The position numbers were made by a program, and so were the translations under genes. The notes below the pieces were generated by a model. The model searched no databases. It was not told the origin of the DNA and worked only from the letters and a program-made list of their open reading frames with translations. Of a stretch of 6,388 nt of DNA, positions 1 through 3,846 are shown piece after piece (positions within the stretch are counted from its first letter, which is position 1; the number at the start of each line of letters is the position of its first letter). The DNA is from Candidatus Thalassarchaeaceae archaeon. Its GTDB lineage: Archaea; Thermoplasmatota; Poseidoniia; Poseidoniales; Thalassarchaeaceae. Location of the stretch: positions 1 to 6,388 of the forward strand of contig JAQXFF010000021.1 of NCBI GenBank assembly GCA_029250425.1. Direction: 5' to 3'.

Positions 1-2
1 AC

Positions 3-245
3 CATCGAAATGGATTCAATTGCAGGTATCTGGCAGTCTTCTACGTCCATAAACGCATAGAATGCCTCTTTGGTAACCATCGCTTCAATCACCCCATCCT
101 CACTCATGCTGAGTTCGAGAATCCCAAGATCCTCCAGGTCAGATACCTGTTCGTTACTCTGTTCCGCTGATACACCTGCGCCCAAGGAGGCGAAGGCAAG
201 CAGCATAGTTCCCAATATACAATATGTGCGCTTTCCAAACATCAT
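3..245 (-). CDS. Secreted or surface protein of unknown function, N-terminal part (cut by window edge)
   Basis: The minus strand is open from an ATG at 245 to the left edge, giving 81 codons with no stop, so the gene is partial. The N-terminus is a textbook signal peptide: basic start (MMFGKRTY), hydrophobic core (ILGTMLLAFASLGAG), then a Val-Ser-Ala cleavage site near residue 27 before an acidic mature start (EQSNEQ). The visible mature part is rich in Glu and Asp, has one Cys (in VEDCQIP), and matches no family I recognise. An in-frame TGA lies 24 nt upstream of the ATG, so translation must begin at 245 or at the second ATG at 242. No Shine-Dalgarno is visible, but a TATA-like box about 26 bp upstream of 242 suggests a leaderless message. 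The product is probably exported or membrane-associated. The plus-strand frame over the same bases has no comparable signal and is taken as a shadow. Confidence 0.75.
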   Translation of the reverse strand, partial: MMFGKRTYCILGTMLLAFASLGAGVSAEQSNEQVSDLEDLGILELSMSEDGVIEAMVTKEAFYAFMDVEDCQIPAIESISM

Positions 246-362
246 TCTGTATTTGTCTGAAGAAGTATATCAAAGAAAACATGGGGGTCCCGGGAATGCC
301 CCTCTTTCCAATCGTCATTCGCAGTGAGAAAGTGTTAGGTTCATTCTGTGCAAGGGCTGTTC
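246..362. other. Divergent spacer between secreted-protein gene and moaA
   Basis: This 117-bp spacer separates two genes transcribed away from each other. Besides the TATA-like box at 263-274, it holds a short GC-rich palindrome, TCCCGGGA at 288-295, flanked on the left by a run of G (283-287) and on the right by a run of C (299-302). No clear ribosome-binding site precedes moaA; AAGGG at 352-356 is the only weak candidate. I see no RNA gene or further ORF here. Confidence 0.5.
263..274 (-). promoter_or_regulatory. TATA-like box for the leftward secreted-protein gene
   Basis: On the minus strand this reads TTTGATATACTT, the most AT-rich stretch of the 246-362 spacer. Its centre is about 23 bp upstream of the first ATG (245) and 26 bp upstream of the second (242). 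That is the usual distance from an archaeal TATA box to the transcription start, so the RNA would begin at or almost at the start codon. This agrees with the absence of a ribosome-binding site. The box could also serve rightward transcription toward moaA, which has no better TATA candidate. Assigned from position and composition only. Confidence 0.4.
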
Positions 363-1355
363 ATGGTCGGGCTAAAGGATACGCAAGGCCGTCCTTTGCG
401 GGACTTGCGAATCTCGGTTACTGACCGTTGCAATATGCGTTGTCGATACTGTATGCCACGCGAAGTGTTTGGAAGTGACTTCGCCTTCTTGAGTAAAATC
501 GATATTCTGACCTATGAGGAAATCGATCGTCTCGCAGGTTTGTTCATTTCATTGGGGACTGAAAAAATCCGACTCTCAGGTGGTGAACCTTTGCTGCGCA
601 AAGATTTACCCGAACTGATTTCGATGCTCGCCCTTCGAGATGTTGAGATTGCGATGACCACCAATGGTGTGTTGTTGCCACGATACGCTCCAGCATTGTC
701 TGCCGCAGGTCTTGACAGAGTTACAGTGAGCTTAGATGCCTTGGATGAAGCTACGTTTGCAGCGATCACCGATTCAGGTCACACAGTTGCTGCAGTATTG
801 GCTGGAATTGAGGCAGCAGAATCCGTTGGACTGGGACCAATCAAAATCAACACTGTGGTCAAAAGAGGCACGAATGAGGATGAGTTATTGACACTTGTTG
901 AGCGCTTTTCATCACGTGATATTGCAGTTCGGTTCATCGAATACATGGATGTAGGGACAACCAATGGATGGGCCATGGAAGATGTGGTGACTGCTGCTGA
1001 AATACGAAACTTGCTTTCAGAAGTGGAACCCCTTGAAGCCCAATATCCGGGAGAGGTTGCCAAACGATATCGCTTGCCTCAAGGGGGTGAAGTGGGTCTG
1101 ATTACCAGTGTGACTGAACCCTTCTGTGGCGACTGTACTCGTGCACGATTGTCAGCAGATGGACACCTCTACACTTGCCTGTTTGCCAGTGAAGGATTGG
1201 ACTTGTTGACTCCAATACGCGAAGGAGCAAGTGATTCAGAAATTCTTGCCCTGATCGAATCCTGTTGGTTGGCACGAGATGATCGTTACTCTGAGATCCG
1301 CACAGAATCTTCTCCCACGCGTACGCGCGTAGAGATGTCCTACATCGGTGGCTAA
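363..1355 (+). CDS. moaA: GTP 3',8-cyclase MoaA (molybdenum cofactor synthesis, radical SAM)
   Basis: MoaA uses S-adenosylmethionine and iron-sulfur clusters to rearrange GTP into 3',8-cyclo-7,8-dihydro-GTP, which MoaC turns into cyclic pyranopterin monophosphate, the first molybdopterin intermediate. It is a cytosolic enzyme. The 330-residue product has the whole family signature: the radical-SAM CxxxCxxC (Cys23, Cys27, Cys30 in DRCNMRCRYCMP), GGEP at 73-76, SLDAL at 123-127, and the second cluster CxxC-x13-C (Cys255, Cys258, Cys272). It also has the GTP-binding TRAR (Arg260, Arg262) and the catalytically important C-terminal Gly-Gly (SYIGG). Length is normal. An in-frame GTG at 348 would add five residues; I prefer the ATG at 363 because homologues begin close to the xDxxGRPxxDLRxSVTDRC stretch. 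The PREVFG and GEVAKRYR stretches resemble Bacillus/Staphylococcus-type MoaA. No other molybdopterin gene is adjacent, and the stop overlaps that of convergent trm1. Confidence 0.96.
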   Translation: MVGLKDTQGRPLRDLRISVTDRCNMRCRYCMPREVFGSDFAFLSKIDILTYEEIDRLAGLFISLGTEKIRLSGGEPLLRKDLPELISMLALRDVEIAMTTNGVLLPRYAPALSAAGLDRVTVSLDALDEATFAAITDSGHTVAAVLAGIEAAESVGLGPIKINTVVKRGTNEDELLTLVERFSSRDIAVRFIEYMDVGTTNGWAMEDVVTAAEIRNLLSEVEPLEAQYPGEVAKRYRLPQGGEVGLITSVTEPFCGDCTRARLSADGHLYTCLFASEGLDLLTPIREGASDSEILALIESCWLARDDRYSEIRTESSPTRTRVEMSYIGG

Positions 1356-2590
1356 TCAAAACAGGATTCGGTAACCTCAAGCACGACAGGCCAGGGCGCA
1401 TCGGTGCGAATTGCTGGAGCGCCCCATCGAGCGGTGGCTGCCTTGAAACCAGCAGCCTGCAAGCCCGTGATCAACCCAGCAATCTTGGGTGGGCCATTCA
1501 CATCACAGAATTTTGGCAACATGTCAGTAATGATGAGTGAAGGCGTATCAGCGAGTTCCGCTTCACCCACCAAATGTCGAACAGCTGGCTCAGCCTCGTC
1601 ACCGCAGAGAGCGGTTGCTCGCTCGGCCGTCATCGAAGCCAATACATCTTGGTCAAACAACGGTCCCGTCCAAAGTGGCCCAGAGATTCGCCAATCGTCA
1701 CGACGGACTGGATGGCTAAATGGAAGCAAGCAGAACGGTTGTTCGCCCTCACTTCCTTGAGGATGTATTCCAGCATCTGTTGCAGCCTGTAATTCCTCTG
1801 CGGTGGGGGAGGCCACTCGCCATCCAAGTTGCTCTTCCAGCACATTTGCAGCTTGGATTGAGCGATGAACCTTGACCGATACCCGGATGTGATGAGAATC
1901 CCAGGAAGACAAGAGTGGCATGATGCAACGATCATGCTGGGCTGCGGTTCTTGCAACGGTCGCCATGAGAAGTCTCAATGCTGAATCATGTGCCATTTCA
2001 TCCGTCCGAATTTTGGCGCCATAACGTCGCAGGCACGCGCTCGCCGAGGACCCCGTCAGGGCTGCAGTATCCGTTGCAGTGATTTCCATCACGGCCCTCC
2101 TTGCACTGGATTGCATGGCAGAATCAAGGAATGGAACAGGGGAACCAAATGGATCAATGTCAACCCATTGCCATCCTGAAGAGAGTAATACTTGGCGCGA
2201 ATCTTCGTTTCGAAATTCAGCGCTAGGACAATTCTCACGCGCATATTCTAGTGCTTCTTCATCGAGGTCCGCACCGACCAATAGCAATCGTTCAGCCTTT
2301 TCTTTTGGCAATTCTGTCAGCCATCGATTCATACGACTTCCTGTGGCACAAAGAGCATCAAGTGTGTGAATATGCGGCTTGTTGAACCACTCGGTATCAA
2401 GCACATAATCCATCAATAACACACTTCGAGTTCGACAATCGGCCATGGCAGGATTGTGAAACGCTGAACGATGAGCCCGATCAGCAGGACCCTTTCCATG
2501 TCGTTCCATTTGTTTCTCAGTCCGCCCATCCTTTGCAGGGGGTAATCGATGCTGGGTCCGCCCTTCAAGGACGATTTCAGCTTCAGTCAA
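1352..2590 (-). CDS. trm1: tRNA (guanine26-N2)-dimethyltransferase Trm1
   Basis: Trm1 uses S-adenosylmethionine to methylate, usually twice, the N2 of G26 at the junction of the D and anticodon stems of tRNA. The 412-residue product shows the Rossmann SAM site (LDALCATGSR, 77-86), the acidic second strand (VGADLDEEALEYA, 105-117) and the diagnostic catalytic motif DIDPFGSPVPFLDSA (144-158). It also shows TATDTAALTG (171-180), a Trm1-type central stretch (HHIRVSVKVHRS, 233-244), GPLWTGPL (304-311) and the C-terminal TDAP (396-399). The start is a TTG at 2590, preceded by GAGGTGAT, an eight-base match to the archaeal anti-Shine-Dalgarno. The EG near residue 10 is where the family begins, so later ATGs would truncate it. 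Two positions are unusual: the usual NPxMxxNRD reads NPAMADCRT, and only one Cys (287) precedes GPLW where I recall a cysteine cluster in many homologues. It is the second gene after purM. Confidence 0.95.
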   Translation of the reverse strand: MTEAEIVLEGRTQHRLPPAKDGRTEKQMERHGKGPADRAHRSAFHNPAMADCRTRSVLLMDYVLDTEWFNKPHIHTLDALCATGSRMNRWLTELPKEKAERLLLVGADLDEEALEYARENCPSAEFRNEDSRQVLLSSGWQWVDIDPFGSPVPFLDSAMQSSARRAVMEITATDTAALTGSSASACLRRYGAKIRTDEMAHDSALRLLMATVARTAAQHDRCIMPLLSSWDSHHIRVSVKVHRSIQAANVLEEQLGWRVASPTAEELQAATDAGIHPQGSEGEQPFCLLPFSHPVRRDDWRISGPLWTGPLFDQDVLASMTAERATALCGDEAEPAVRHLVGEAELADTPSLIITDMLPKFCDVNGPPKIAGLITGLQAAGFKAATARWGAPAIRTDAPWPVVLEVTESCFD

Positions 2591-2592
2591 TG

Positions 2593-2601
2593 AATCACCT
2601 C
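2593..2601 (-). promoter_or_regulatory. Strong Shine-Dalgarno for trm1, overlapping the purM stop codon
   Basis: The minus strand reads GAGGTGATT. Its first eight bases are complementary to the archaeal 16S 3' end (AUCACCUCC). It begins inside the purM stop codon (TGA, 2602-2600) and ends two bases before the trm1 TTG start at 2590. It decides the otherwise doubtful TTG start and implies translation coupled to purM. Confidence 0.8.
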
Positions 2602-3724
2602 AGTAGTGCTCGAAGACAATATCGGAATTGCAATGTGTGACCTTGTGACCATGGTCGCGAACTTCGCCAACCACTTGGGTCCCTTCAAGACGAGATGTGA
2701 CCCATTCACAAACAGTGTTCGCGTGTACAGAATCTACAACCAATACCATGCCCATTCCGAGATTGAATGTTCGAGCCATTTCTCTATCAGAAATTCCACC
2801 TGTTGATTGTATCCAATCAAATTCTGGTAACGTAGGCAATGGGTTTTCGATATGCCAGCCAAGTGAATCATGAAGTCTTAGTAGATTGGATAGTCCTCCA
2901 CCTGTGACATGGCAAATACCGTGCAGTGCATCGGCAGGACAAGGTCCATTTCCTGCACGGCAAGCATCGATCAGGTCCGTAACTGGATCGACATAGATTC
3001 GGGTTGGGTTGAGCAGAACTTCTCCGAGTGTGATGTCACCATCACCCATTCGGATGATGTCACGCCCTGGATAGTCCGTGTCAAATGGAGCCGAATCAGT
3101 GTATGAAAGACCACTCAATTCGACAACCTTTCGCACCAATGAAAATCCATTGGAATGCACACCACTTGCGGGCAATCCAATCATGACATCACCAGCACCA
3201 ATATTGGCACCAGTAATGGCAGCACCCTTGGGCAACCAGCCTAAGGCAGTACCTGACAAATCCAATTCAGTTACAATTCCGGGCAGGCTTGCAGTCTCCC
3301 CTCCGGCAAGTGTGACTCTTGCAATTCTACAGGCTTCAGCCAGGCTTGCACCTATGGCTGCGTGTTGTTCAGGATCAGGTTTTGGAACAGCAATGTAATC
3401 GACAAATGCAATGGGTTCTGCCCCTACGCAAAGTAGGTCATTGACATTCATGGCCATGCAATCAATCCCCACTCCACTCCAGTGATTCATCATCGAAGCG
3501 ATTTGCAATTTGCTGCCTACACCATCTGTAGCCAATGCGAGAAGATTGTCTCCAAATTCGATGAGGCCACCAAATCCTCCGGGCAAATCAACGGGTGCGC
3601 CGGGTGTGCCAGCTACTCGGACTGACCGCGAAAGCGCTCCGACCAGAGATGCGACTGAAGCCCCTTCAAGGTCGATGTCGACACCACTACTGGCGTAGTC
3701 CAGCCCATCAGGTTGGTCACTCAT
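2600..3724 (-). CDS. purM: Phosphoribosylformylglycinamidine cyclo-ligase PurM (AIR synthetase)
   Basis: PurM closes the imidazole ring in de novo purine synthesis: FGAM plus ATP gives AIR plus ADP and phosphate, in the cytosol, normally as a homodimer. The 374-residue product carries the family motifs in order. They are SSGVDI near the N-terminus (12-17), the nucleotide/metal loop DGVGSKL (67-73), GIDCMAMNVNDL (86-97) followed by GAEP, GGETASLPG (141-149), SGVHSNGFSLVRK (187-199), HVTGGGLSNLLR (272-283) and FNLGMGMVLVV (320-330). It is somewhat longer than the roughly 345-residue E. coli enzyme, partly from a short stretch with two Cys (ACRAGNGPC, 254-262). The frame is closed by TAA directly before GTG-ATG, so the start is the GTG at 3727 or, as I chose, the ATG at 3724. 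No purine gene other than this one is in the window; trm1 follows 9 bp downstream, probably in one transcript. Confidence 0.96.
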   Translation of the reverse strand: MSDQPDGLDYASSGVDIDLEGASVASLVGALSRSVRVAGTPGAPVDLPGGFGGLIEFGDNLLALATDGVGSKLQIASMMNHWSGVGIDCMAMNVNDLLCVGAEPIAFVDYIAVPKPDPEQHAAIGASLAEACRIARVTLAGGETASLPGIVTELDLSGTALGWLPKGAAITGANIGAGDVMIGLPASGVHSNGFSLVRKVVELSGLSYTDSAPFDTDYPGRDIIRMGDGDITLGEVLLNPTRIYVDPVTDLIDACRAGNGPCPADALHGICHVTGGGLSNLLRLHDSLGWHIENPLPTLPEFDWIQSTGGISDREMARTFNLGMGMVLVVDSVHANTVCEWVTSRLEGTQVVGEVRDHGHKVTHCNSDIVFEHY

Positions 3725-3730
3725 CACTTA

Positions 3731-3743
3731 ATGCGAATCGCAT
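3731..3743. repeat. 13-bp perfect inverted repeat just upstream of purM
   Basis: The sequence ATGCGA-A-TCGCAT is a perfect 6-bp inverted repeat around one base. It ends seven bases before the purM ATG. On the minus strand it lies between a Shine-Dalgarno-like GGGGTGG (3750-3744) and the start codon. As RNA it could form a 5-bp stem with a three-base loop; as DNA it could be an operator for a dimeric regulator. Which, if either, cannot be told from one sequence. Confidence 0.5.
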
Positions 3744-3816
3744 CCACCCCTTCAGGCTGTCGTCAGCAATAGTTTCTCTCTATGAACAGGGTCGCAGCAG
3801 ACTTCATACCCCGACC

Positions 3817-3833
3817 CACCCCCTCCGGGGGTG
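3817..3833 (+). promoter_or_regulatory. GC-rich hairpin in the leader of the lipoprotein gene
   Basis: CACCCCC-TCC-GGGGGTG forms a perfect 7-bp, six-GC stem with a three-base loop. It ends 13 bp before the lipoprotein ATG. No T-run follows, so it is not an ordinary intrinsic terminator. If transcribed it would be a very stable structure next to the ribosome-loading region. Function is unknown; the hairpin itself is plain in the sequence. Confidence 0.5.
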
Positions 3834-3846
3834 CGGAAGTGAAGTG

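Larger units (their letters stand above)
3725..3846. other. Divergent spacer between purM and the lipoprotein gene
   Basis: This 122-bp region must hold the promoters of both the purM-trm1 pair (leftward) and the lipoprotein gene (rightward). It contains two inverted repeats (3731-3743 and 3817-3833, listed separately). No convincing TATA box was found for either direction; the least GC-rich part is roughly 3765-3787. The bases where a leaderless rightward promoter would need its TATA box (about 3817-3822) are almost pure C, so the lipoprotein message probably has a leader of some tens of bases. Confidence 0.45.

Noticed and set aside
70..327. Plus-strand frame over the left edge (85 codons)
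   Set aside because: It lies opposite the minus-strand frame with a convincing signal peptide, its product is low-complexity Ser-rich with no recognisable motif, and it runs across the TATA-like box and spacer.
348..362. GTG at 348 as the moaA start
   Set aside because: It adds only five residues beyond the usual family N-terminus and has no better ribosome-binding site; ATG at 363 fits homologues. It cannot be fully excluded.
1404..3698. Several plus-strand frames within trm1 and purM
   Set aside because: They are antisense to two well-recognised enzymes, overlap one another, and show no protein family features.
3717..3743. Eight-codon upstream frame overlapping the purM start as a real leader peptide
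   Set aside because: Its ATG directly abuts the GGGGTGG site, leaving no normal spacing, and such short frames arise by chance. It is kept only as a side note in the purM leader finding.
3817..3833. Hairpin as an intrinsic terminator
   Set aside because: No T-run follows on either strand, and it stands upstream of both divergent genes rather than after a gene.
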